Source of the DNA: Streptomyces flavofungini
GTDB lineage: Bacteria > Actinomycetota > Actinomycetes > Streptomycetales > Streptomycetaceae
Length of the DNA stretch: 64,000 nucleotides
Reading direction: 5' to 3'
Assembly (NCBI RefSeq): GCF_030388665.1
Contig: NZ_CP128846.1
Location: 1,612,001 to 1,676,000 of the forward strand
Shown here: positions 41,752 through 50,157 of the stretch, piece after piece
Layout: each line of letters starts with the position of its first letter
Position numbering within the stretch: the stretch's first letter is position 1
The notes under the pieces: generated by a model
Seen by the model: only the letters and a program-made list of their open reading frames with translations
What the model was told of the DNA's origin: nothing
Databases searched by the model: none
Translations under genes and position numbers: made by a program

Positions 41752-43140
41752 ATGACGACAACCGACATATCCAGGCCCGTCGGCTACCGGGAGGTGACGG
41801 ACTCCAACGGCCGGGTGTACCGGGTCGGCGAGACCGACATCGACATCATGGGCCGCAAGCGCACGTGGATGGTCATCCTGCCGTGGGTGGGCATGATGGG
41901 CATCAGCTCGGCCGAGTACGCGTTCGCGTCCGCCGAGGACACGCTGCACACCGCGCACAGCTGGAGCAGCCTGCACATCTTCTGGATGCTGGGCGTCTGG
42001 GTCTTCTTCCAGGCGGCTGTGGCCTTCCCCGCGGGCAAGCTCCGCGAGAGCGGGAAGCTCCCGGCCCGCTGGGCGATGATGCTCGGCGCGTGCGGCACTC
42101 TCCTGGGTTATCTGTCGCTCGCCTTCGCACCGCACGTGATCGTCGCCTACATCGGATTCGGCATGTTCAGCGGCATGGGCGCCGGGATGGTGTACGCCAC
42201 CTGCGTGAACATGGTCGGCAAGTGGTATCCGGAGCGCAAGGGCGGCAAGACCGGCTTCGTCAACGGCGGATTCGCCTACGGCTCGGTGCCGTTCGTCTTC
42301 ATCTTCACCGGCTTCATGGACCTGTCCAACTTCCGTTGGGTGCTGGTCTCCGTGGGGCTCCTGCTGGCGGCGACGGTCGCCGTGGCCGGCTACTTCTTCC
42401 AGGACCCGCCGAAGAACTGGTGGCCCGCCGAGGTGGACCCGCTGCGCCCGCCGGACGACCCGAGGGCCCGGCGCGCCCTGCGGATGAATCCGCCCGCCGT
42501 GCGGCAGTACACCCCCAAGGAGGCCTGGCAGACGGGCCGGGTCGCTCTGATGTGGTTCTGTCTGCTGTGCACCTCGGGCGTGAACATCTTCGGTATCGCG
42601 TTCCAGGTGGACATCGGGGAGGACGCCGGTTTCGCGGGCGGCATCGTCGCCACGGCCATGTCCCTGAAGGCCATCGTCAACGGCACCGGGCGGGGCGTCA
42701 TCGGCTGGCTCTCGGACCGCTACGGACGCAAACGCTGCCTGATCTTCGTCTGCGTCGTCCTCGGTCTCGCGCAGTACGGCATCCTCTGGTCCGCCGAGAT
42801 CAAGAACCTGCCCCTGTTCCTGATCTTCTCCAGCATCTCCGGCTTCGGAGGCGGCGCCATCTTCCCGATGTTCGCGGCCATGACGGCGGACTACTTCGGA
42901 GAGAACAACAACGCCTCCAACTACGGCCTGGTCTACAGCTCGAAGCTGGTCTCCGGCCTGCTCGGCTCCGGCATGGGCGCCGTGGTGGTGAGCCACTGGG
43001 GCCACACCGGGGCGTTCACCCTGGCCGGATCCATATCCCTGTTCGCCGGCTTCGTCGCGCTCTTCCTGTCGCAACCCGGCAGGCCGAATCCCAAGGACAT
43101 CAGCCCCAATCCACAACCCCTCGGTGAGGAGATGGCTTGA
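41752..43140 (+). CDS. Oxalate/formate-antiporter-type MFS transporter, copy 1
   Basis: A 462-residue, 12-helix major facilitator. GRKRTWMVILPWVGMMGISS begins the first helix, GMVYATCVNMVGKWYPERKG is the loop between helices 4 and 5, and GVIGWLSDRYGRKR is the conserved MFS cytoplasmic motif after helix 8. Overall layout resembles OxlT-like oxalate:formate antiporters, which fits the upstream genes. An AAGGGG site lies 11 nt before ATG 41752. The next gene is a close paralogue starting 1 bp after its stop, a tandem duplication. Confidence 0.85.
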   Translation: MTTTDISRPVGYREVTDSNGRVYRVGETDIDIMGRKRTWMVILPWVGMMGISSAEYAFASAEDTLHTAHSWSSLHIFWMLGVWVFFQAAVAFPAGKLRESGKLPARWAMMLGACGTLLGYLSLAFAPHVIVAYIGFGMFSGMGAGMVYATCVNMVGKWYPERKGGKTGFVNGGFAYGSVPFVFIFTGFMDLSNFRWVLVSVGLLLAATVAVAGYFFQDPPKNWWPAEVDPLRPPDDPRARRALRMNPPAVRQYTPKEAWQTGRVALMWFCLLCTSGVNIFGIAFQVDIGEDAGFAGGIVATAMSLKAIVNGTGRGVIGWLSDRYGRKRCLIFVCVVLGLAQYGILWSAEIKNLPLFLIFSSISGFGGGAIFPMFAAMTADYFGENNNASNYGLVYSSKLVSGLLGSGMGAVVVSHWGHTGAFTLAGSISLFAGFVALFLSQPGRPNPKDISPNPQPLGEEMA

Positions 43141-43141
43141 T

Positions 43142-44530
43142 ATGACGGCGGAGCCCTTCGCCGCAAGCGGCGCGTCCGGCCGCGCGGACACGTCGTACAG
43201 CGAGTTCCGTGAGGTGACGGACGCGCGCGGACGCGTCTACCGCATCGGCGAGAGCGACCGGGACATCCTCGGCCGCCCACGCTGGACCATGGTCGTCCTC
43301 CCCTGGGTGGCCATGATCGCCATCAGTGTCTTCGAGTACGCCTTCGGAGCGGCCGAGGACACCCTGTCCGCCGCGCACCACTGGACGTCGTCGAACACCT
43401 TCTGGGTGCTGAGCGTGTGGATCTTCTTCCAGGCGGGCGTCTCCTTCCCCGCCGGGAAGCTCCGCGAGAAGGGCATCCTGACCAGCCGCAAGGCCATGGT
43501 GACGGGATCGGTCCTGTCGTTGATCGGGTTCGTCAGCCTCAGCCACGCACCCAACGTGGCGGCGGCGATGGTCGGCTTCGGCCTGCTCGGCGGGGTCGGC
43601 TCCGGGCTGATCTACTCGACGTGCGTGAACATGGTCGGCAAGTGGTACCCCGAGCGGCGCGGCGGCAAGACGGGCTTCGTCAACGGAGGGTTCGCCTACG
43701 GAGCGGTGCCTTTCATCTTCCTGTTCTCCTACGGCTTCGACACCTCCAACTACCGCACGGTCCTTGACCTCGTCGGCTTCTACGTGCTCGCCGTGACACT
43801 GGTGGCGGGCCTGTTCTTCAAGGACCCGCCGAAGAACTGGTGGCCGTCCGACATCGATCCGCTGCGGCCCGCCACCGACCCGCGCACCGCCGTGGCGCTC
43901 GCCAAGAACCCCCCGGCGGCCGCGCAGTTCACCCCCGGGGAGGCGTTACGCACCGGTGTCGTGCCGCTCATGTGGGTGTGCATGCTGTGCTGCGCCGGAG
44001 TGTCGATCTTCGGGATCTCCTTCCAGGTCCCGTTCGCCAAGGACATGGGCTTCGGCCCGCTCATCGCCGCGTCGTCGATGGGTGTCATGTCGGTGATCAA
44101 CGGCACGGGGCGCGGTGTGGTGGGCTGGCTCTCCGACCGTCTCGGCCGCCGGTACACCCTGACCTACGTCTGTCTGACCCTGGCTGTCGCACAGTTCGGT
44201 GTCCTGTGGGCGGGCGAGATGCACAACCAGCCGCTGTTCCTGCTCTTCGCCTTCCTGTCCGGCTTCGCCGGTGGCGCGTTCTACCCGCTGTTCGCCGCGC
44301 TCGTCCCCGACTACTTCGGAGAGAACAACAACGCGTCCAACTACGGCATGGTCTACAGCGCGAAGCTCGTCAGCGGCCTCTTCGGAGGCGGCCTCGGCGC
44401 GATGGTCGTGGACTCCTGGGGCTACGTCGGCGCCTATGTGACGGCCGGTGGTGTGTCGTTGCTCGCGGCGGCCCTGTCGTTGCTGCTGCACCAGCCCGGG
44501 GCGCCACGCGCGCGTGCTGCCACGGTGTGA
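43142..44530 (+). CDS. Oxalate/formate-antiporter-type MFS transporter, copy 2
   Basis: A 462-residue paralogue of the preceding carrier, exactly equal in length and collinear throughout (TCVNMVGKWYPER, NGTGRGVVGWLSDRLGRR, DYFGENNNASNYGMVYSAKL). Differences are concentrated in the N-terminus and in transmembrane helices, so the two may prefer different substrates (for example oxalate/formate versus another dicarboxylate) or form a heteromer. It is followed by a strong bidirectional terminator. Confidence 0.85.
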   Translation: MTAEPFAASGASGRADTSYSEFREVTDARGRVYRIGESDRDILGRPRWTMVVLPWVAMIAISVFEYAFGAAEDTLSAAHHWTSSNTFWVLSVWIFFQAGVSFPAGKLREKGILTSRKAMVTGSVLSLIGFVSLSHAPNVAAAMVGFGLLGGVGSGLIYSTCVNMVGKWYPERRGGKTGFVNGGFAYGAVPFIFLFSYGFDTSNYRTVLDLVGFYVLAVTLVAGLFFKDPPKNWWPSDIDPLRPATDPRTAVALAKNPPAAAQFTPGEALRTGVVPLMWVCMLCCAGVSIFGISFQVPFAKDMGFGPLIAASSMGVMSVINGTGRGVVGWLSDRLGRRYTLTYVCLTLAVAQFGVLWAGEMHNQPLFLLFAFLSGFAGGAFYPLFAALVPDYFGENNNASNYGMVYSAKLVSGLFGGGLGAMVVDSWGYVGAYVTAGGVSLLAAALSLLLHQPGAPRARAATV

Positions 44531-44564
44531 CGTCCAGCCGGTGCGTCAGGCCGGCGTTCCAGGG

Positions 44565-44603
44565 GGAGGGGGTGGTCCGCCGGACCGGCGGACCACCCCC
44601 TCC
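44565..44603. terminator. Bidirectional hairpin terminator
   Basis: A near-perfect ~19-bp inverted repeat (GGAGGGGGTGGTCCGCCGG and its complement, nearly no loop) lies between the rightward MFS gene and the convergent TIM-barrel gene, 35 bp after the MFS stop codon. Confidence 0.9.
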
Positions 44604-44610
44604 GCCTCTC

Positions 44611-45675
44611 TCAGTCGCCGCAGCGCTCCCGCAGGGAGTGCAGGTGCGCGCTGGACTTGCGGGCGAAGGCGTAGGACTCGGCCGGGTTGTCGTGCTCGGC
44701 CTGCCAGTGGTGGTAGCGGCGCCCCTGGTGGGTGCGGGCGGTCACCTTGGACAGGAACCTCTTGTAGTCGATGTCGCCGTCACCGACGTCCGACATGCGG
44801 TAGCCGTCCCGCGTCGAGTCGTCACGGACGCCGTCCTTGACGTGGAACAGCGGGTAGCGGTGCGGCCGCTTGAGGACGTAGTCCAGCGGGTCGAAGGGCC
44901 GCGGTGTGCCGTCCACCTGCTTGCCGAAACGGAACTGCGCGGAGTAGGCCCAGTAGATGTCCATCTCCAGGAACACATGGTCCGGGTCGGTCTCGGCCAG
45001 CAGCACGTCGTAGAGGCGCACGCTGGGCTTGTCCGTGGCGAAGGAGAACTCCTCGGCGTGGTTGTGCTGGTAGAACTTGATCCCCCGCGCGCGTGCCGCT
45101 TCTCCGTACGTGTTGAAGTCCTCCGCGGCCCGCTTCCACCCGTCGACGGTCGAGCCGTAGCGGAAGGGACCGGACGCGGTGCCGATGTGCTTCAGGCCGA
45201 GCGCCTCGGCGTCGTCGAGGACCTTGGTGAGGTTCTGCGCGAACGTGTACGCGTTCGGGTTGCCGTTGTCGTAGTAGCCGACGTGGCTGCCGATCGGGTT
45301 CAGTCCGTGGTCGTGGGCCAGCTTCTTGAGCTGCGCGAGCGTGATGGGTCCCGCCGAGCCCTGGGTGTATCCGGCGAACTCGATCTCGTCGTAGCCGTAG
45401 CGCTCCAACTCGCGGAAGACGGTAGCGAATCCGGCGGTGGAGACCCTGTCGCGCAGGCTGTAGAGCTGGATGCCGAGGCGGCCGGGCGGCAGGACGAGAC
45501 GGCCGCGGCCCTTGCCCCGCGCCGCCGCCGCGGGCTCGGCAGCGGCGGCGGGTGCCGTGGCGACGACACTGCCGACGAGCGCGGCCGCGGTGGTGCCCGC
45601 GGCGACGCCGAGCATGCCGCGTCGGCTGAGTCTGTGGGCGAGTTCGGGGTCGTCCGGGGTGTGCTTGCGGCTCAT
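44611..45675 (-). CDS. Tat-exported sugar isomerase/epimerase-like TIM barrel
   Basis: A 354-residue protein with a twin-arginine signal (SRRGMLGVAAG at about residues 17-27 and an Ala-rich cleavage region ATAPAAAA). The mature part is a xylose-isomerase-like TIM barrel (LGIQLYSLRDRV, YDEIEFAGYTQGS, HNHAEEF, EMDIYWAYSA, FHVKDG) with the metal-binding acidic and His residues of the sugar phosphate isomerase/epimerase family. Export of this family is unusual and suggests action on an extracellular sugar, perhaps a keto-sugar elimination rather than a phosphate isomerisation. It is separate from the downstream ebo-type operon (171 bp gap). Confidence 0.85.
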   Translation of the reverse strand: MSRKHTPDDPELAHRLSRRGMLGVAAGTTAAALVGSVVATAPAAAAEPAAAARGKGRGRLVLPPGRLGIQLYSLRDRVSTAGFATVFRELERYGYDEIEFAGYTQGSAGPITLAQLKKLAHDHGLNPIGSHVGYYDNGNPNAYTFAQNLTKVLDDAEALGLKHIGTASGPFRYGSTVDGWKRAAEDFNTYGEAARARGIKFYQHNHAEEFSFATDKPSVRLYDVLLAETDPDHVFLEMDIYWAYSAQFRFGKQVDGTPRPFDPLDYVLKRPHRYPLFHVKDGVRDDSTRDGYRMSDVGDGDIDYKRFLSKVTARTHQGRRYHHWQAEHDNPAESYAFARKSSAHLHSLRERCGD

Positions 45676-45845
45676 GCGGTATCTCCCTGGCTGGGTTCGG
45701 GTTCAGGAGGCGGGGGCCGATCCGGGGCGAGGGCTGATCAGGGATCAGTTCGAATAACGGATCAGGGTGAGGTCGGGGGCGGACCCTGATGGCGTGGTCC
45801 GCGCCCTCTGGTTCAGTGGAGACAGATTCAGTGGAAACGGATCGC

Positions 45846-47246
45846 TCAGGCCAGGCCGGCGAGGCGCAGCAGGAGCGATTTCACTTCGGTGGCCTTGATG
45901 TGGCCGGTGACGGCGTGGGGGGTGGAGCAGAGGATGAGCGGTCCGGAATCGGGGGCTTCGCTCGTGGGGAGGCGGCCGTGGCTGCCGCGAATAGGTGAGG
46001 GGTCCAGGGGCACGACCGCCATGCGGTAGCGCATGCCGAGTTTCTTGCGGGCGAGGGCACCCGCGGCCTTGAGGCGGACGTAGGGGTCCTGGGGGTCCAT
46101 GAACAGCTCGACGGGGTCGTAGCCGGGCTTGCGGTGGATCTCGACGAGCTGTGCGAAGTCGGGTGCGCGGGCGTCGTCGAGCCAGTAGTAGTACGTGAAC
46201 CAGGCGTCGGGCTCGGCGACGGCGACGAGCTCGCCGGAGCGCGGATGGTCCAGGTGATGGGCCTTCTTGCCCTCGTCGTCGAGGAGTTGCTCGATGCCGG
46301 GCAGGTCGGCGAGGGCGGCGCGGGTGGCTTCCAGGTCCTCGGGCCGGCGGACGTAGACGTGGGCGATCTGGTGGTCGGCGACGGCGAAGGCGCGGGACGC
46401 CATCGCGTCGAGGTATTCCATGCCGTCCTGTGTGTGCACTTCCAGCAGGCCGGCGCGGCGCAGGGCGCGGTTGATGTCGACGGGGCGGCTGACGCGGGTG
46501 ATGCCGTACTCGGACAGGGCGACGACGGTGCGACCTTCCGTCTGCGCCTGGTCGAGGAGCGGGGCGAGGGCGGTGTCGAGGTCGGCGGCCGCCTGGTGGG
46601 ATCGGGGGTCGTCGGGGCCGAAGCGCTGCAGGTCGTAGTCGAGGTGAGGGAGGTAGCACAGGGCCAGGTCGGGGTGGCGGGTGGTGAGGATGTGGCGGGT
46701 GGCGTCGATGATCCAGCGGCTGGAGACGATGTCGGCGCCCGGGCCCCAGAAGTGGAAGAGGGGGAAGGTGCCGAGCTTGTCGGTGAGTTCGTCGTGCAGG
46801 GCCGCCGGGCGGGTGTAGCAGTCGGGTTCCTTGCGGCCGTCGGCGTAGTAGACGGGGCGGGGGGTGACGGTGAAGTCGGTGTCGGCGCCCATCGCGTACC
46901 ACCAGCAGATGTTGGCGACGGTGTAGCCGGGGTGCGCGCGGCGGGCGGCGTCCCACAGCTTGTCGCCACAGACCAGGCCGTTGTGCTGGCGCCACAGCAG
47001 GACGTCGCCGAGCTCGCGGAAGTACCAGCCGTTGCCGACGATGCCGTGCTCGGCGGGCATGGTGCCGGTGAGGAAGGTCGACTGGGCGGCGCAGGTGACG
47101 GCGGGCAGGACGGTGCCCAGCGGTGCCCGGGAGCCGGACCGGGCGAGGGCCGAGAGGTGGGGCATGTGGTCGAGCAGGTGGGGGGTGAGGCCGACGACGT
47201 CCAGGACGAGCAGGGGGTTCGGCTGGGCCGGGGTGGGAGGAGTCAT
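45846..47246 (-). CDS. eboF: Type I phosphodiesterase/alkaline-phosphatase-like protein of an ebo cluster
   Basis: A 466-residue nucleotide pyrophosphatase/phosphodiesterase-like enzyme. The metal/nucleophile region is LVLDVVGLTPHLL...TVLPAVTCAAQSTFLTG, with Thr as probable nucleophile, followed by EHGIVGNGWYFRELG. YLPHLDYDLQRFG and ALSEYGITRV supply further metal ligands. No signal peptide is seen. It overlaps the eboE stop codon by ATGA, placing it last in the operon. The equivalent gene is a known optional member of ebo clusters. Its substrate is unknown; it may release a phosphorylated or sulfated product. Confidence 0.82.
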   Translation of the reverse strand: MTPPTPAQPNPLLVLDVVGLTPHLLDHMPHLSALARSGSRAPLGTVLPAVTCAAQSTFLTGTMPAEHGIVGNGWYFRELGDVLLWRQHNGLVCGDKLWDAARRAHPGYTVANICWWYAMGADTDFTVTPRPVYYADGRKEPDCYTRPAALHDELTDKLGTFPLFHFWGPGADIVSSRWIIDATRHILTTRHPDLALCYLPHLDYDLQRFGPDDPRSHQAAADLDTALAPLLDQAQTEGRTVVALSEYGITRVSRPVDINRALRRAGLLEVHTQDGMEYLDAMASRAFAVADHQIAHVYVRRPEDLEATRAALADLPGIEQLLDDEGKKAHHLDHPRSGELVAVAEPDAWFTYYYWLDDARAPDFAQLVEIHRKPGYDPVELFMDPQDPYVRLKAAGALARKKLGMRYRMAVVPLDPSPIRGSHGRLPTSEAPDSGPLILCSTPHAVTGHIKATEVKSLLLRLAGLA

Positions 47247-48451
47247 GGCAGTTCCTTCAGGCCGAGCTCGGTCAGCAGGTCACGGGCGAGGGTGAGTTCG
47301 GCGGCGATGCCGTCGGCGAGCTGGGGGCGGGCACGGGGGCGCAGCTCGGGCGGGAGGGCCTGCCAGGTGTAGGTCTCGACTTCGAGATGGCGGGTGCGGG
47401 GGCTCGGTCCGCCGACGAGCCGGGCGAGGGTGTCCTTCAGGACGGGGAGCGTGGAGGTGAGGGGCGCGGCGGGAGGCGCGTGCAGGGGGACGTGGAAGTG
47501 GGCGCGCCAGGGCGCCGAGTCGGGCAGGGCCTGGCGGGTGAGGGCCTCGCCGAGGTCGTCGGTGCCGCGCAGGGCGGTGGCGACGAGGGTCCCGCCGGCG
47601 GTAGCTCCGCCGGGTTCTCGGGGCAGGGTGCGGGTCTGGTGCAGGAAGCGGGGTTCGTCGAAGGCGGCGAGAGCCGCGCGGACGTCCGGCAGGTGGGGGT
47701 GTTCGGCGTGCAGGGCGGCGGAGAGCTGGGACTTGACGACGGGGATGTCGGCGGCGGCGAGGGCGTCGAGCGCGGTCCCCGGGTCTTCGAAGGAGGTGGC
47801 GAGATGACAGGTGTCGACACAGATGCCGATGCGGTCGTGGCCGATCGCGGTGAGGGGGGCGATGGCGTCGCCGGTGGTCTCCACGGTGCAGCCCGGTTCG
47901 GGTTCGAGGCCGACGCGGATGGACTTGCCGGTCAGCTCGGCGAGGGCATCCAGGCGTTGGGCGAGCGCGATCAGGGCGGTGCGGGCCTCGGCGGCGCGGG
48001 TGGCGTCGAAGGTGGTGCGCCAGGCGAGCGGAAGGGTGGAGATGGTGCCTTCGGTGATGTCGTCCGGAAGGAGTTGGGCGAGGACGCGGGCCAGGGCGGT
48101 GGTGTGGGCGAGGCGTTCGGGGTCGGCCCAGTCCGGTTTGTAGACGCGGTACTTGACCTCTTCGGCGCCGAAGCCCTCATAGGGGAAGCCGTTGAGGGTG
48201 ACGACTTCCAGGCCGCGCCGGTCCAGTTCGGCGCGCAGCCCGCGCAGCGCGGCCGGGTCGGTGACCAGGGCGTGGGCGGCGTCCTTGGCGAGCCACAGGC
48301 CGATGCCGATGCGGTCACGGCCGAGGCGTCTGCGGACGGGCTCGCAGTGGTCGCGCAGCTGGGCGAGGACGCCGTCGAGGGTCTCGGCGGGGTGGACGTT
48401 CGTGCAGTAGGCGAGGTGGACGGTGGACCCGTCGGGGTGGCGGAAGCGCAT
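47243..48451 (-). CDS. eboE: EboE-type TIM-barrel protein
   Basis: A 402-residue xylose-isomerase-like TIM barrel with the EboE signature LAYCTNVHPAETL near the N-terminus, NGFPYEGFG, VGLEPEPGC and CVDTCHLATSFED, where the Glu/Asp/His metal site is conserved. EboE is named a 'metabolite traffic' protein because ebo genes are needed for export or relocation of metabolites in some cyanobacteria; its reaction is unknown. It starts 3 bp after the TatD gene and overlaps the phosphodiesterase gene. Confidence 0.88.
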   Translation of the reverse strand: MRFRHPDGSTVHLAYCTNVHPAETLDGVLAQLRDHCEPVRRRLGRDRIGIGLWLAKDAAHALVTDPAALRGLRAELDRRGLEVVTLNGFPYEGFGAEEVKYRVYKPDWADPERLAHTTALARVLAQLLPDDITEGTISTLPLAWRTTFDATRAAEARTALIALAQRLDALAELTGKSIRVGLEPEPGCTVETTGDAIAPLTAIGHDRIGICVDTCHLATSFEDPGTALDALAAADIPVVKSQLSAALHAEHPHLPDVRAALAAFDEPRFLHQTRTLPREPGGATAGGTLVATALRGTDDLGEALTRQALPDSAPWRAHFHVPLHAPPAAPLTSTLPVLKDTLARLVGGPSPRTRHLEVETYTWQALPPELRPRARPQLADGIAAELTLARDLLTELGLKELP

Positions 48452-48454
48452 GGC

Positions 48455-49303
48455 TCACGCACCGCCGCGCAGGATGGAGTTGCCCTCGTGGGTGGCCCCG
48501 GTGTCCGTGACGTCGAGGGCGAGGCGGCCGCTGAGCCCGTAGAAGGCCACGGGGTTGCGCCACAGCACCCGGTCCACGTCATCGGCGGAGAACCCCGCCG
48601 CGAGCATGGCGTCGCCGACCTTGCGGGTCTTGAGCGGATCGCTCTTGCCCCAGTCGGCGGCCGAGTTGACCAGCACCTGCTCGGGGCCGTACTCCTTCAG
48701 GATCGCGACCATCCGGTCCTCGTCCATCTTGGTGTCGGGATAGACGGAGAAGCCGAGCCAGCAGCCCGCGTCCTTGGCTTCCTTCACGGTGGTCTCGTTG
48801 AGGTGGTCGATCAGGACCCGGTCGAGCGCCAGCGCGGACTCCCGCACGACATCGAGGGTGCGGCGCAGGCCCGTCAGCTTGTCGCGGTGGGGGGTGTGCA
48901 CCAAGGCGGGCAGTTCGTGGTCCGTGGCGAGCTGCAGCTGAGCGGCGAGGGCGGTGTCCTCGGCCGGGGTCATGGAGTCGTAGCCGATCTCACCGACGGC
49001 CACGACGTTGTCCTTGACGAGATAGCGCGGCAGCAGGCCCAGGACCGGCGTGCACCGCGGGTCGTTCGCCTCCTTGGGGTTGAGCGCGATCGTGCAGTGG
49101 TGGGCGATGCCGTACTGGGCGGCGCGGAAGGGTTCCCAGCCCAGGAGGGAGTCGAAGTAGTCCACGAAGGAGGCGGGCGAGGTGCGGGGCTGGCCGAGCC
49201 AGAACGCGGGCTCGACGACGGCGCGGACCCCGGCGGCGTGCATCGCCTCGTAGTCGTCCGTGGTGCGGGAGGTCATGTGGATGTGGGGGTCGAAGATGCG
49301 CAT
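48455..49303 (-). CDS. eboB: TatD-family metal hydrolase of the ebo cluster
   Basis: A 282-residue amidohydrolase-fold protein. The HxH motif is in FDPHIHMTSR, followed by GEIGYDS, HTPHRDKL, IDHLNETT and NSAADWGKSDPLK as metal-site residues. Ebo clusters contain a TatD-like member at this position. ATGA overlap with the upstream eboA. Its substrate is unknown; DNA-repair TatD roles are unlikely for this branch. Confidence 0.86.
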   Translation of the reverse strand: MRIFDPHIHMTSRTTDDYEAMHAAGVRAVVEPAFWLGQPRTSPASFVDYFDSLLGWEPFRAAQYGIAHHCTIALNPKEANDPRCTPVLGLLPRYLVKDNVVAVGEIGYDSMTPAEDTALAAQLQLATDHELPALVHTPHRDKLTGLRRTLDVVRESALALDRVLIDHLNETTVKEAKDAGCWLGFSVYPDTKMDEDRMVAILKEYGPEQVLVNSAADWGKSDPLKTRKVGDAMLAAGFSADDVDRVLWRNPVAFYGLSGRLALDVTDTGATHEGNSILRGGA

Positions 49304-50157
49304 CAGGACTCCTGGTCCTCGCCGGTGGACGTCGAAGGGGCCGCGAAGGGCGCGGGGGCCGCCGAGTGGTCGGGGTTCGCGGCCGCCGGGTGGTCGGGGC
49401 GCGTGGCGCGGTCGTCGGGGCCGGTGGTCGCAGGGGAGCCGCCGTCGGTCGCGGCCGGCTCGTCGGTCAGGGCCAGGACGCGGTACAGATCTCCGGGGAC
49501 GTCGCGGCCGGCGGCGGTGCGTTCGGCGGCGTAGTCGCCGAGCATGCGGGCGAGTTCGGCGTCGGCGCGGGCACGGTGGGCGAGCCCGGCGACGGCGGCG
49601 ACGGGTACGCCGGTGAACAGGCACTTGAGGACGGCGTGACGCCAGTCGTGCGGGCCCAGGTGCACGGCGGCGTAGGGGCCGAGGGCGGCGGCGACGAGCC
49701 GGGTGTCGTTGGTGCGCAGCGCGTCCTGGACCAGAGGCAGCGCGTCGGGCCCGGACACCAGGTGCGGCAGGGCGTTCAGGACGGCGCGGCGTTCGGTGGC
49801 GGTGCCCTGTTCGTAGAGCCGGGTGAGGGTGGCGGTGTCGGCGTGGGCTGCGTGCAGGAGGACGAGCCGGGCGGCGTCGGCGTGGTCGGGCCCGCAGCGA
49901 CGGCCCGCTTCGGCGAAGCGGAGCTCCCAGGCGGGGGTGGCTTGGACCGGAGAGCCCTGGGCCGGAGCGCCTTGGGCCGAAGTGGCCTGGGCCGGGGTCG
50001 CTTGTGCGGAGGCGCGGTCGACGGGGTGCGCGGCGACCGCGGTGGCGGCCCGGTCGAGCCAGGCGCGGGCCGGGTCGTCGAGGGCGGCGTCGAGGCGGGA
50101 GCGGAGGTCGGCGGCCGTAGGGAGGTCGGCCGTGAAGGCCCGTGGGCTGTGGCTCAC
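49303..50157 (-). CDS. eboA: EboA domain protein
   Basis: A 284-residue protein with the EboA-type segments ERRAVLNALPHL, QDALRTNDTRLVAAALGPYA and HDWRHAVLKCLFTGVP. An insert of five-residue AQATP-like repeats (about residues 50-76) interrupts the N-terminal part, and the last ~45 residues are low-complexity Ala/Pro/Asp. EboA has no assigned reaction but is conserved in the cluster. It overlaps both neighbours (GTGA upstream, ATGA downstream). Confidence 0.85.
   Translation of the reverse strand: MSHSPRAFTADLPTAADLRSRLDAALDDPARAWLDRAATAVAAHPVDRASAQATPAQATSAQGAPAQGSPVQATPAWELRFAEAGRRCGPDHADAARLVLLHAAHADTATLTRLYEQGTATERRAVLNALPHLVSGPDALPLVQDALRTNDTRLVAAALGPYAAVHLGPHDWRHAVLKCLFTGVPVAAVAGLAHRARADAELARMLGDYAAERTAAGRDVPGDLYRVLALTDEPAATDGGSPATTGPDDRATRPDHPAAANPDHSAAPAPFAAPSTSTGEDQES

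Noticed and set aside
36893..41761. A 1622-codon open frame on the minus strand
   Set aside because: Exactly antisense to the decarboxylase, formyl-CoA transferase and acyl-CoA synthetase genes, with composition typical of a third-position GC shadow.
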